From NCBI GenBank assembly GCA_950295325.1, contig OX485804.1, positions 8,618,001 through 8,682,000 of the forward strand: DNA of 64,000 nucleotides, read 5' to 3'. The notes below the pieces were generated by a model. The model saw only the letters and a program-made list of their open reading frames with translations. It was not told the origin of the DNA and did not search any database. Origin of the DNA: Polytrichum commune (Eukaryota; Streptophyta; Polytrichopsida; Polytrichales; Polytrichaceae). A program made the translations under genes and the position numbers. Below, piece after piece: positions 52,601 to 63,149 of the stretch; positions within the stretch are counted from its first letter, which is position 1, and the number at the start of each line of letters is the position of its first letter.

Positions 52601-55600
52601 AACCGCACCTGAAATTGGCTGCGATTCTTTTGACCAACCTGATCTGCAGTTGCTAAACGATTACATATTTTCCTTTTTTGTTTTACGACTGCATTTTTTA
52701 AGAATTTTAGAGCATGTAATATACTGTTGGAAAGGTATTTTCAAGACCTTTTCAATAATATATTACACGCTCTCATATTATTGAAATTTCAGTCGTTAAA
52801 CCAAACAACCAAATTTGCAGTTGTTTAGCGATTGCATATTAGGCTAGTCATAAAAATTGAACTAATTTCGGTTGTGAGTGTTTTGAATGGATACAAAAAA
52901 TAATCTAATTAAAATACACATTCATTAGAAAATTTCAAATTCACTAAGATTAGATGATTATAGGATGTAATATGATGAATATGTAATTTTTTTTTATGAC
53001 ATTGTCACTTTATTTTTCACTAAGATGACCTATTTGGGTTGTCTGGCTATAAAGTTTGGGTAACCATCATACATTATTCATTTCTTGACATGTAGGATTT
53101 AATGTCATTTCTATGTCACTTTCTCATTTGTTTCTGACATGCTCACCGTTAGCCACTTTTATTTTTGGTGACCTTTGTGTAAAACAAAGTGGGACTACCA
53201 CTCCTTTCTCAACCAATGAGAGATTTACACAACGGTGGTCATGGTCGTTGGTCACAAGTGTGAACATGCCCTCAACTATAGCTCCGGTATTTTTGCAGGA
53301 CCATGACCACTTTGTGAATATGTTGATATGTAGAATCCCACATTGATCGTGAGAGGATGTTGAAATGTTCATACTTATTGTAGGCAAAAGAGGCTCTTCG
53401 TTTATGATGGCTTTCTTTAGAAGCATGCATACTACTACTAATTCTATTACTACTACTTGAATTCAATGTTACATGATAATTTATCTCATCGTGGTAACTT
53501 TCTAGTGAGACTTCTCATCAATAAGTTTTACAAGTATTGTCATCCTAACTCACTTTGAGTTCATCTAGATGCCAAATTTTGAAATAAACTTTGGTATACT
53601 CTACATCTTAACATTTTGTGATGAAATGTCATCAAGAAATGATTGAAATTTAGTTAAAAATCACGTAGTATGTGACAATATTTACAACACTATCAAATTA
53701 TAATGTCCAAGTTTCTCTTACAAGGAGTGACAAAGAATGTGAGGTTTACATTGAGTGTTAATAACATTACATGATTAGTATTGAGCAAGACAAGATAAAT
53801 GAAACAAGTGACATTAAATAACACGCCATTTAGTGTACTATTTAGTAAAGATTGTGAATTGGAAGGATGAAATCAGGTGTGCTTGATATGAGCCCTCATT
53901 GTGCCGAGCTCCCCTCTGAAGAGCAACTGCACCTCATCATCTTGCGTTCGATTCTCGACATACTTATTTTCTCCAAAAAACACGATGAAAATAATCTCCT
54001 GCATAGAACCACTACTACATTGGTCAAGGTACTTGAACTTACTCCAAGTTTGTTTACTTCGTGTTTTAGTTCCTAAGTTAAGTAAATATGGACATATTTT
54101 TAGAACATGGAGGCTTTTTGGTTGCTTCAGTTCCATTGGCGGATCCGTTTATACAATTATGTTGTATTTATTTTACAGGGAGATATGTGAATCCTTAACG
54201 GTTACTTGAATTTTATGATTTATAAATATGATGAGAATTGCATGTCTAATTTGAGTGAAAGTACAATCAAAAGAACTGCTATAATGCTTTATCGTAATCA
54301 ATTTGTATGTTCTATCAAAAAATCCTACCATAAAATTTATGATAGAATTTAACATGTTGCAATTACGGACTTGGACTTGGTTCAAGTTTACTTAAATATC
54401 AATGCTCCACAATCGACATTCGTGTACTCCCCCACAAAAAAAACAAGCTAACACCAATTTTAAAAAGGAAAATTGTTATCACTTCATTGGAGATTTTTTA
54501 TTTTTATTTTTTTTCTTTCCAAGAATGTCTTGGAACTTGTAAAAAATTCCAAATCGAGTTTTTAGTGAAGAATTGCTTCTAACTCTAAAGGAATTTGCCA
54601 CACGTATTTCTTGATCCCTTAAATGAATGTCTTGTTGAAGAGTATATGTGTAGTTCCTTGGTCTTGTCTCATTTAACTTCTATTCATTTGTAGGGATTGT
54701 AAGTATCACATTTCATTCTTTCATTATGATCGAGAACCACAACAAGCACATGTGCATCTCATGGACCTTAAGCATATAGTTGATTACTTTCACCATCATG
54801 TAATTGGAGTTTCATGCAAAAATACATGTAGAGATGCACAATTAGGCTCATTCATGTGGTTAGTCATGTTTCCATTTGGATCTTGTTGTATTCCATCATT
54901 TGATTGTTTGCTAAAAACATTATAGTTAGTAAAGTTGAGAAGACCAAATTTTCAATAGGAGTTTAGCAAGACAATTGTGTGTACATAAGTGGGACATAAG
55001 TATGAGGGGTTACAAAAGGAATAAGGACCATCGACATGTTGACCTACATACTTGCACATTCTAATCCATGTTGTTACTTTGCATGATATGGCACAGGGGA
55101 CCAATTTGCTCTCTATCCTTCTCCAAAAATTTGTCAAATCCTCGGAAGCCACATACGCATGTTGTGTGGCAGCTGTCCAATGTTTGACATTTATTGCAAA
55201 AGGCCTCGCTATCAAGGTTGATGCGAGCAAGCCTTTGAAGATTTGTGCCTCTTACAATGCAAGTGAAGTAATGCCAAAAAAATCATGCGATGCAAAGTCC
55301 CTTTCATCACTAGGGTCTCCACCACAATCCCCATTAGCAAGGGATGAATTTTCCTCCTCCAAGTTAACCATTGAGCTAAATGGCGTAACTATTGAGTTTG
55401 GCGAATCAGAAGCTTCAGATTCCCCTATATGTAGCACAAAATCTGACTACTCTTTTCCACTTGAAAGAAAACCAAAATGTCAAAGTGACATTGCCTCCGA
55501 GGTTGGCAGGTATTTTTATATTCATACTAATGTTTTTGAAACTTTATTTAAAATATCCCTAAATTTTGTGACATTGTATCGATATATATAGCTTTTAGAT

Positions 55601-58600
55601 CTAGTTTTTTTGGGAAATATAATAGCATTGCACATGATTTATGGGGGTTAATGTCACAGACTGAAATGTTTTATTAAATTCTACTTTTGTGTTTGAAAAA
55701 TTGACCTTGTTTCTATGTTCCAGTCCAATGGTAAGAGAGGTTTCACGAGCTCTAGAATAGAATGGTGGAATGAGAGTAACAAATAAAAGGGTATAATCCA
55801 AAGGGATAATGTACATAATTGTTATCCAATGGATAGAAGGTGGAACTCCATACTGTGGTGCCCTTCAAAATTTATAGCAATGTATCATTCTTTTGAGCAT
55901 TTTGACTTGAGAATAGAATTCTAACAACTTGATTTACCTAAGTTCTAAGACATTGGAAGCATTGTTGCTCAACTTGAAGTGAATTTCTCACTTTCCTAAG
56001 ATGACTAAGGCCATACTAGAATCTAACCATAATTTAATGGCATTAAAGCAATGCATTGAGCATCGTGTATCATTTGTCATACGCAATTAGGTAGACATAT
56101 ATTAAATAATTACTTCTACTATATGAAGCGTCACACGATGTTGCAGTGAACACAAGGTGTCGAGTGTTGAGGCTGAACTAGCGAGGGTTGTTTCCCCCTT
56201 GATCAAGCACATGGCCCACCTCCAAGGTTATAATGCTTCATCCTTACAACAAAAGCAACTTGCAAGAGATATCCTTTATTGTTTGTGGGCAATATCTTCA
56301 TCACTTCAACCAAATTTGTGGGAAGACATATGGGCTTCCACAACAATCACATATTGGTTGTCCAATCTTATACGAGATCGAGAAGCCGCAATTCGTGCAG
56401 TATCATTTGGAATAATGACGTTATTAACATCTCCAAGTAATCTACAATAAACAATCAACTTCTAGCAATATTGTTTTATTGATATTTGATTGCACATGTA
56501 TGACAAAGTGAGAGAGCATGGTCTAAACATGTTTTTACTTACACAAGTTGCATCAAAAGATGTGATAATTCCATTTCATCAAGTACATAAATCCTTGTTA
56601 CTTGAATATTAAATGATACGTGAAACTTCCAAATGATTATTTGACCTTCACAGTGATGCACTCATATAGAATGTAAATTTGTGTGTGTGCATATGGGCAT
56701 GATTTACATTGATTGTATAATGGAATATGTCTATATTCCATTTTATTTTTCTGTTACCAGCTACTCCCAAAACACGTGAGATGTTAATTGCAACATGGCC
56801 TGCGGTTGGAGACGTGGCTATCAAGACCCTTTTATGTGAGCAAGAATGTTATGCAGTTCGTCAACAAGCACTTAAATTTGTCATGGTGGCAGTAGTATGT
56901 ACGGGGACAACAACTATTCAACCCATCAACCAAAGAGGATTTGAGACAAGTGAAGGGTGTGCTCTACATTGTGACCCCCAAATGGGCACACGTAACACAT
57001 TCTCCATTGAGGATTCACTACGTCGATTTGGCTTTTGGGAGGCTTTGCCTTCATTTCTTATGGATGGTGGTGCAACCCCCGGATTTTATAGGGTGATTTT
57101 GGAACTATTATTATGGATGGCTCGGGCTAATGCGAAATTTTTCAAAGAGATTTTTTTATTAGTTCCTGAAAACTTCCATAATCTTGCACGGCACCTCAAC
57201 TATCTAAGCTACAAACTTAAGGGCACGAGAGACATTGGAAGTGACATCATTATGCAAAATATTAGCAAAGAAAATTGGCTTGCCCACTTGCCTGATGTGT
57301 ATGCAATGACCTCCCATATTGCAAAAATATTTTATGTTGTGGGAAATTTGAAAGACTCGCAAGTCCGTAATTTGGTTCGAGATTCTAGTATAGTTGGTGG
57401 TCTATTCAAAATCTTTTGTCTTTGTGCTGGACATGAAGAAGAGGTGAAAACTTTAGTTTATGGACATTGTTCTTCAATGATTGAATGCATATTTGAAATT
57501 GGGTAATTATATTCATGCATGTTGAGCCTCATGTATCATATCAACCTCTAAAGAGATTGGAATTGTTTCATAAAATTAACATAAATGCAAATATGTTCTC
57601 AATAATTTTACTTGTTTGGGTTTCGATTTCAATTTTTAACTCAACAAATGTATTGCAGGTATGCATTGGACATGATCAACCAAACCACTGCGAGAAAAGT
57701 TCAATGGAAACCAAAGAAATTTTCCTTTCTATAAACGTCTTAATGCCAGGACTTCAACAAGAAGCTCAAATATTTGGCTATGACCGCATTGAGGCACTTT
57801 TTCAAGTTGCAAAAACTTTGGATTCCCTACTCTCTAGCCGTGGAGAAGAACATCCTTGGGGCCAAAAGCCTCGGTTTCGTATTCAAAACCCAGATTGCAA
57901 ATTGGCCCAATCTAAAATGCAACCCAACACACTAAAGGATTGTAACCAATCACTTTATGCCCTTGGTTCATTGCATGTGGTAGACAAAGATGCATCTCGG
58001 GGCCCAGTAAGTGCTGCCAATCCAGTGACGATCCAAGTTCATAATTCACGACCTCCTCTTCCCAAGCTTCCCAAAGAAATTTTGAAAATGGCCACAAGTG
58101 TGTGCATGGGAGTTGCCTACGTTCTTCGCCTACTTCCCTCTCTACATAATGCACATGCCAATCAACGGCATGAAAAACTAAAAAATGGGCGTTGTTCATC
58201 TATGACACCAACTCGAGGATTATTGCTTTCACATTTTTCTCTTAATTGGAAAATGAGGTTAGCAGTTTGTGCACTTTTAGGAACTCTACTTTCCAAGGAA
58301 GAATACGTTGAGCCCATCCTTCAAGAAAAACTCATGGGGCCCAAGCACCTTGCAGCTGATGTACAAAATTTTCTTCATTACAACTTGCTTATTCTATTCC
58401 TTTGCACTATTGAAATTTATATTGATCACCCAAATTGAAATAATGCTATACTAAGTCATATGATTTGTACCAATTCCTTGCATTGATGGGTATAGATAAG
58501 CTCAATTTGTTTTAATATTTAAGAATGGAGATTTTATATAAATTGCTGCATGTGCCCATATTGAACATCATAAATGGTTATTGTAATAGCTTACAAATTG

Positions 58601-61600
58601 TTGCATTTGGTTGCAACATTCATTCAAAAATTCCTTTTTCATTTAATTTTGCAATCCGAATGGATAATAAGACAACAACCTTGCTTTAATATTTCTATAA
58701 GCTTGTTACTTGACCGAATATATTATATGGCAACACGTTGGTTGTACACTAATACATGACTTTTGTGGTTCCCCTTGGGTAGCTTTGCGGAGGATTGGCC
58801 ACGGTACTTGAGGATGTCCACAACCAAAGTCATAAGGCACGGTCACTACAAGATGGTCAATTCCTATGCTATTTGCTTTCCATTTTGTCTACTGTTGGCA
58901 TGGCATTTCAAAACCTTCTACGCTACAGGTCCTACTTCAATTGTACCTATATTTAGGATCCAATTTTACTAAGAAAAATATGTTAAACTTCTCGATATAA
59001 CACAATCTATGGGTAAGCAAAAGAAGGGATGGAGTTTTAGCGATGCATGATCTTTGTAAAGCATGCAATACGTATTTAAGGATGCATGATATAGTTTTAG
59101 TTGATCAATGTGATTGGGGAGCATTTGTTATGCTTTCTTTTTGCAAAATTTTCAAAAAAATATTTATCAATTTCTTGAACATTAATGCAATCATTCACAC
59201 ATATCTTTCACAAGATCACATTAACGAGTAAACCTTTTGTGATTAATCTTTGATAATTCCAACCTAGTTCAAGAATAGTGGGTGGACTTTAATGATGGTA
59301 TTTGGTGGATTGGAAGTGGGTATTTAAATTGCAATACTACACATTTCAAGTTGAAAGTTATTGGGAGAGTGTTAGTTTAAATGCTACAGTAAATTATCAT
59401 GTGAATGTCAAATTAGTACATCATATGTTTTGTTTCTTATCAAATATTTATCATCATTGTAACGCACCAACATGTTATGGATGCTACAGTGAAAAAGCCA
59501 AGGAATTTGCTTTGTTATCAGGCCTCCCTGGCTTATTTTTAAAATTGGCATATGAAGCATACACAATTCTATGTTATGATGAAGTTTTCCCATTGCAATT
59601 TAAAGTCTATAAAATTACTGATCCACCAACAGAAAAGGAAAAATCACTCAACGGGATTAAGGTGATATCCAAATTGAAAAAATCGCCAATTGCGATTTTG
59701 AAGCCAATCAAACCATCACTTGATTGTGATTCGGTGGCTTCAAGTGTTATAGATGGATTCATTGATGACACCCCTATCCCAGGTGGATGTGAATTATTTG
59801 ACGAGGACCATGCTGAGGTGCCTGATGGTTTACATCATAAATGTCGTTATAATCCAATAATGAGTTATGAAGAGCCTGGGAGAATAAAACCATGCAAACA
59901 CCCATCCGGACCCGCATCGCGTGAATACAAAAAATTGCTTTGGGGTGAACTCAAAATCTTTATAAGGTTGCTAAAGCATTTGGTTTACAAATGCCCAAAA
60001 ACTATCAACTCATCATTTCCCCCCGGGGTCTTTGATTTCATGCGGTCTTTGTGGGTCCTTTGTCTCAATGAGGTGTTGTTGCTTCAAGAAGTTTTGGGCT
60101 TATTAGCAAACATGGCAGCAAAATGTGATATGGCCAAGCATGCCATTGCATGTGAGGATTCATCATGCAGTAAAGGTGGACCCTTGATGGACCGCATTGT
60201 CAACCTTGTGTTGAGAACCCCTATCGATGAGGTAATACCCCTTTGCTTTCATTAAAAAAAAAAAAACATCTTTATGACTCATATGTTTGAAAAGATATCT
60301 TGACGTATTTGCTTTAAAGTGATATACGAAGGCAAGGTTGTAATATGTGGTTGCTACATCCTTTTATTACTCCATTGAAATCATAGCATCATGAATTGTA
60401 CTTTTTCTTCTACTTCCAAATATTGTCTCAAAAAAACAAATATTAACTTGTGATATGCTCATCACATTCAAAAATTTGTGTTAACATGCCTTGTGTTTTT
60501 AAGTTGATGCTCTCAATATGAAGTTGTGTTGTTTCCATTTAAATAGCTAAAATTTGACATGACAAGATTTGTTATGTGTCAAGTAGCATGATTTGGCAAC
60601 TTTGTGAACTTGAAAAATATGATTTAAAGGCAATACCAAAGTGATGAGAATATCAACAAGATGAAATCATAAACACTTGAATTATTGTTTGCTAACAGGT
60701 ATCATATGGATTGGCAATGAGCACAATACAATCTGTAATAACACTTGCTGAGTCACGGGCAATTTTCTTGCGGAAACAATTTCTCTACGAATGCATACCG
60801 TTTTTTATTTTGTGTGCACGTGATCATGATTATTTTCGTCAACACCTTATGCTCCAATTATGGGTAAATTTGACCGCCTTCCCAAATGGCCAGATCATGG
60901 TCATTAAGTGCATTACCAATGAAAATATTTTTGACTTGGTAAGTCATTACATTACTCCTACAATAAAAAATAAACACAATTGCAAATTAATAAAGGAGAA
61001 GAAGAATCTAACAACAAATATTCTCAAAACTCTAGATTTTCATTCCTTGCAAAAGAAACATATGTGACACCAACTAGGGGTTGGCGTGATTGCAAGATGT
61101 TCCACTTTGGAGCATGATCTAAGCTCATATATAACCCAAAAGAATTCAAACTGATGTGTTTTTCCAAAATCTTGAGTAAAGGCCAAGAAAACGGGTTACC
61201 ATCAACCCATTAGGATACCACCAACAAGCAATTGACAAGAGGCTTTTGGTGGATAACATGAAAAGATTGAGGATTTCTTACATCAATTTGAATTATAACT
61301 TGTGGAGTTGTTGGAAACATGTATATGTGTATATGTCTGGGTGTGCATGAACATACTTATATTTAGATGAGTGATTCATGACGAATAATTCTAAGTAACT
61401 AATCCAAGCTAGGAACAAAATTGTGATTCAATAGGTTTTAGATTGTGCGGAGCAACACACTCATATGGCGGCCTCAACGTCTGCAATATTTCTGATTAGA
61501 AATTTGGCCTTCAATCGCACAAGTAGGGCATTCTTCAACAACAACAAACGCACTATACCCCTTTTGCTAAAGGCTTTGAATAGCCCAAGCTTGGAAGCAC

Positions 61601-62339
61601 GTGCGTATGCATCTTCGGCCATATGGACAATTACATATCATGAACGGAGGGTTGCATCGTTGCTCAAGAAAGCTGGAGGTTTGCCTGTCATTCAAGCGGC
61701 CGAAGCATCAACGAGGGAGAAATTGAGGACAACGGAGGAGGCATTGCAAGGGTGTAGAGTCTTAAGCAAAGGAGAGTCACTTACGGGCCAAGCATATATT
61801 CAAAACATGTTGAAGCACATTGAGCAAGTATGATATTTCATATGACCTTGTTGCAATGTATTTCTTCCCTCTTTACTTTGACTATTCTTTTACATAGTCA
61901 TGTTTTTGTCACAGTGTGAGGATTTGTAACATTTTAAAATTGAATTCCACCAACTAATGAATGGAATGTAACACAAATTTAACATCAAATCCTTTAGATT
62001 ATCGAGGTTATGAGTCACTAGATGCAAGAATAGAGGAATGACATCTTTTGGGGATGGACATGAGTGAGAGACATTTCACCCTTGATCATAAAAGCTAGTG
62101 TGTGAACATGAGGCGAGCCAATTGGTGTAATGTTAATGGTCAAAATTCCAACATGTTTAAAAAGTCAACAAGGAAGTATCCTTGTAGAAAGAATCACAAT
62201 ATTTCTTATAAAATATAAGAATTTGCATCAATGTTATGCCATGTTTATGACATGATCCATATTTGATGTACAGAGTTTGGCAGAAGTGACGCGAATTACC
62301 GGCCCATCTTGGGAACCAAAATCTCAGGCTGGTTTCTAA
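28331..62339 (+). CDS. RTTN: Rotatin-like centriole/basal-body protein, 28 exons assembled, N-terminus missing
   Basis: Coding exons: 28331-28552, 28954-29157, 29383-29518, 29761-29847, 30208-30326, 31572-31661, 35025-35336, 36876-37178, 39892-40398, 42661-43011, 43880-44338, 45283-45550, 46900-47165, 47551-47809, 48678-48841, 49394-49456, 50262-50360, 52213-52336, 53877-54028, 55097-55509, 56147-56436, 56761-57502, 57700-58360, 58783-58928, 59490-60231, 60699-60938, 61435-61827, 62274-62339. Every junction is GT-AG with matching phase; the total is 7878 nt (2625 residues plus stop; human rotatin is about 2226). The N-terminus has the Rotatin_N hallmark (VEIRVKALKHL, then LLRNLLEWFNLP); the rest is helical, armadillo-like sequence alignable in order with animal rotatin to the C-terminus. 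Known role in animals: centriole assembly and elongation. In a plant the likely site is the basal body of sperm flagella (inference). Weak points: the start codon, exon 3 and the exon 23 acceptor. Confidence 0.88.
33193..33475 (+). mobile_element. CACTA-type MITE, truncated copy
   Basis: Starts CACTAGTAGAAAA, followed by AAAAAGAACCGCA and 'GGTTCTTTTGACCAGC', as in the complete copy at 39270. The right terminus is absent. Confidence 0.75.
33602..33690 (+). mobile_element. CACTA-type MITE, left-end fragment
   Basis: Second CACTAGTAGAAAA terminus with 'GGTTGTGATTCTTTTGACCAGC', cut off after about 90 bp. It lies 130 bp after the truncated copy at 33193. Confidence 0.7.
34118..34230 (+). repeat. 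Short direct repeat and (AAAAG)n
   Basis: AATCTAAGAGGGATACAACT occurs at about 34120 and 34198, flanking an (AAAAG)n run at 34143-34165. Located in rotatin intron 6. Confidence 0.7.
35025..44338 (+). CDS. RTTN: Rotatin exons 7-11: first half of the armadillo-like region
   Basis: Exon 7 (35025-35336) contains VGQTVHLIMLQLLVGLTNTC. Exon 8 contains KKRAIQCLPILIVLSFAVDL. Exon 9 (507 nt) contains WLEAMATVVPYLIYVPEERP and an unstructured Ser/Lys tail. Exon 10 contains LMTHQVADIRGVAYDGLLEA, matching the animal 'HPLPRVKAECY' repeat. Exon 11 (459 nt) contains FLLIYVMALTPEERRALLPG. These exons are clearly more GC-rich than the introns around them. All five are phase 0 at both ends. Confidence 0.85.
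36016..36297 (+). mobile_element. Foldback element with internal 42-bp tandem array
   Basis: Terminal inverted repeats of about 47 bp: GTAGTTTCCATTAAAATGAG at 36016, and its complement CTCATTTTAATGGAAACTAC ending at 36297. They continue through GAGTATGTTAAGCT and ATCGACTCA with only a few mismatches. Between them GAGTCGAC recurs at 36071, 36112, 36155 (CAGTCGAC), 36197 and 36238, a 41-43 bp period. Each unit holds a near-palindrome TTTAGGTTGAGTCGACCTAAA. It lies in rotatin intron 7. Confidence 0.88.
37540..37805 (-). mobile_element. 5S rRNA-derived repeat (SINE3-like), copy A
   Basis: Read on the minus strand, 37780-37679 gives GATCCCATGGGAACTTC, 'GGTTAAGTTGCCTAAGG', 'AGATAGATGACCTTCCT' and GGTGCACC, in the order of the 5S rRNA blocks 'GATCCCATCAGAACTCC', 'GTTAAGCGTGCTTGGGC', 'GGATGGGTGACCTCCTGG' and 'TTGCACC'. 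A body of about 140 bp shared with copies B and C follows. Confidence 0.72.
37975..38235 (+). mobile_element. 5S rRNA-derived repeat (SINE3-like), copy B
   Basis: Plus-strand copy. The 5S-like head is 38001-38081 ('GAGCCCATGGTTAGGTTGCC', 'AATGCTTGGACGG', 'GGACCTTCCTAG', 'TTGGTGCATC'), followed by CTTACCATTATGATCCACCC and a body containing ACCAACTATGTGGGGACC. Confidence 0.68.
38395..38665 (-). mobile_element. 5S rRNA-derived repeat (SINE3-like), copy C
   Basis: Minus-strand copy with the best-preserved head (38640-38551): ACATCCCATGGGAATTATG, 'GGTTGAACCGCC', then AGTGTTTGGATGGGTGACC, which matches the 5S box C region (AGTACTAGGATGGGTGACC in plants). 'ATGCACCTTACC' and the shared body follow. 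Confidence 0.75.
39270..39602 (+). mobile_element. CACTA-type MITE, complete, near-perfect hairpin, TSD TTG
   Basis: Starts CACTAGTAGAAAACATGG and ends CCATGTTTTCTACTAGTG. It is flanked by TTG at 39267-39269 and 39603-39605, the 3-bp target duplication expected of CACTA elements. The two arms are complementary over about 165 bp each with few mismatches, so the whole 333 bp folds back. No coding capacity. It lies in rotatin intron 8. Confidence 0.92.
40557..40583 (+). repeat. (TC)n microsatellite
   Basis: 27-bp uninterrupted TC run in rotatin intron 9. Confidence 0.95.
41490..41838 (+). mobile_element. CACTA-type MITE, second complete copy, TSD TTT
   Basis: Starts CACTAGTAGAAAATTATGCC and ends TTTTCTACTAGCG (last bases diverged from GTG). 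Flanked by TTT on both sides (41487-41489, 41839-41841). Arms are more diverged than in the 39270 copy. Rotatin intron 9. Confidence 0.85.
41900..42200 (+). repeat. Dispersed repeat D3, copy 2
   Basis: Partner of 9590-9880; see that entry for shared blocks. Lies between two MITEs in rotatin intron 9. Confidence 0.65.
42251..42604 (+). mobile_element. Foldback MITE with about 85-bp GC-rich inverted repeats, 9-bp flanking duplication
   Basis: Left arm from 42254: TAACATTACCCAACCCAATA, then CTCGGGCGCGGAGTTCGATG and GGTTCGGATGCCAGCTCCGG. The right arm ending at 42601 is its near-exact complement. Only a 12-bp internal duplication in the left arm and one or two substitutions differ. GTGTTAGTG is present on both sides (42242-42250 and 42605-42613), as expected of a Mutator-like insertion. 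It ends 56 bp before rotatin exon 10. Confidence 0.85.
43264..43278 (+). repeat. Poly-C run
   Basis: Fifteen consecutive C after CCT, in rotatin intron 10. Length may be unreliable in an assembly. Confidence 0.85.
45283..50360 (+). CDS. RTTN: Rotatin exons 12-17: middle armadillo-like region
   Basis: Exon 13 has LGELCLTLLTRLISIPAVK and MRREVSRLLAFMLFNVDTLL, matching animal 'CLTLLRKVL...' and 'TEVGALFCLLLFD'. Exon 14 has CFELFVPSPFLRWHRFPCKV. Exon 15 has ENLLKELEEG and VIKRVLALLLIEK. For exon 12 two donors exist: GATTGTG|GTACGG at 45550 keeps the frame into exon 13, while CG|GTATAT at 45581 does not, so the former was chosen. Exons 16 and 17 are short (63 and 99 nt), phase 0, with good GTACAC and GTGAGT donors. 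Confidence 0.83.
45775..45950 (+). repeat. Dispersed repeat D4, copy 2
   Basis: Partner of 26690-26870, in rotatin intron 12. Confidence 0.7.
46647..46678. repeat. Perfect 14-bp hairpin
   Basis: TTCATTGAACTTAA, 4-base loop TATC, then its exact complement TTAAGTTCAATGAA. In rotatin intron 12, 222 bp before exon 13. Confidence 0.85.
50444..51154 (+). mobile_element. R1 element, complete copy, short TIRs, 8-bp flanking repeat
   Basis: Left end CTCAGGGGGTGCACC, right end GTACACCCCCCGAG (complement CTCGGGGGGTGTAC). CAAGCTCC flanks both sides (50436-50443, 51155-51162), an 8-bp duplication compatible with a hAT-like element. The minus strand carries an 86-codon frame (50946-50686) with WVEYRGPIDLMDRPSNVEI and CWYQKGANNKWTYDL, which is also visible, broken, in the 7250 copy. 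It may be a transposase remnant, but I do not recognise the family. Located in rotatin intron 17. Confidence 0.72.
51781..52120 (+). repeat. Copy of the repeat-borne coding remnant (broken)
   Basis: Third relative of 6938-7243. It ends with GTGTGTTTCATATCCTAGAAG and GAAGTGGG, with the frame interrupted. It lies less than 100 bp before rotatin exon 18. Confidence 0.65.
52213..57502 (+). CDS. RTTN: Rotatin exons 18-22
   Basis: Exon 18 ends in phase 1 (CATCTG|GTCTCT) to match exon 19 (LHLIILRSILDILIFSKKH). Exon 20 (413 nt) has TYACCVAAVQCLTFIAKG and a Ser-rich linker (SSLGSPPQSPLARDEFSSS). Exon 21 has WLSNLIRDREAAIRAVSFGI, matching animal 'WVDRDPEVRFTSLGLG'. Exon 22 is long (742 nt): WEALPSFLMDGG, YRVILELLLWMARANAKFF, then SHIAKIFYVVGNLKDSQV, matching animal 'LSAMCSLLDNLLTIAPRD'. 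It ends in phase 2 at GG|GTAATT. Confidence 0.85.
52575..52885 (+). mobile_element. CACTA-type MITE, degraded copy
   Basis: Left end CACTAGTAGAAATTAATGC, then 'AAAAGAACCGCACC', 'GATTCTTTTGACCAACCTGA' and 'CTGCAGTTGCTAAACGA'. A diverged right arm ends about 52885. Rotatin intron 18. Confidence 0.75.
57659..62339 (+). CDS. RTTN: Rotatin exons 23-28: C-terminal region
   Basis: Exon 23 carries LLSKEEYVEPILQEKLMG. Exon 24 (58783-58928; no in-frame ATG of its own) encodes GGLATVLEDVHNQSHKARSL and LLSILSTVGMAFQNLLRY. Exon 25 (742 nt) carries SEKAKEFALLSGLPG and FMRSLWVLCLNEVLLLQEVL, matching animal '[20 protein letters not shown]'. Exon 26 has LMLQLWVNLTAFPNGQIMV, matching '[20 protein letters not shown]'. 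Exon 27 has ARAYASSAIWTITYHERRVA, matching 'RIGAAALWALIYNYQKAK'. Exon 28 ends GPSWEPKSQAGF and a TAA. The boundary of exon 23 is uncertain (57659 or 57700). Confidence 0.82.
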
Positions 62340-63149
62340 TCCAATTCATTTTGCAGTTTTATGTTATTTTACCAATTCCAGCATGGAGATGATCATAAGC
62401 TGGGAGCATCATGCAACATTTATGATTCCAATTTTGAGACTCAAAGGAAGACTTGAATCAATTGTCAATACTATGATGTTACATTGGGAATAAGAAGGTT
62501 CATCAACATGTGGTGACCACATGGCGGAAAGGTTGTAACTATACTTGAGATATCAAGATGAATATGGAAGTTTTTTAAGGGTTTGATGGTTGTGCACGTG
62601 ATTGGTATTGCACAAAGTATGATTGTCTAATGTTTGCATAGATTGGGTGGATACATTACTTGATTTTTATTATGATGGTCATTTGGCATGTGCATTTCAT
62701 GACATCAATGACAACAAAATGATATTGTGTTAGTTTGTATATTAAATTCATGAAATGAAGGTTGAACTTAACTCGAAGTAGAACTGATGATTAGCTTGTA
62801 TGTGGTCATGTGCATGTTTTGAAAACCACAAAGTCCTATGCTAGAGTTTTGTGTGATATACTAGCTGCGAGGCTTACTTGAGGTTAATGTTATTGTGAGA
62901 TTTTAGGAAACTAAGATTGAGTTTTGAAGATACAAGAATGACCATCTATCTTTACATCCTTAAAACTCTTGCAAATATGAAATGCAACAAGATACATAGA
63001 TACAAAAATCTAGTAGACGTGACCACCTGCTATAACATATTCAAGTTTTCAACTTTATCCATTACCACTTTGACTATGTCTAGCAGTTTACACAATCCAA
63101 TCAGCTATCCTTTGTAACCGGCATCGTCAATTTCAGTCCGTAACTTAGT
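62340..63149. other. Intergenic, probable rotatin 3' UTR at its start
   Basis: AT-rich, with no gene or repeat that I can place. The 66-codon frame at 62917-63117 has no support. Confidence 0.4.
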
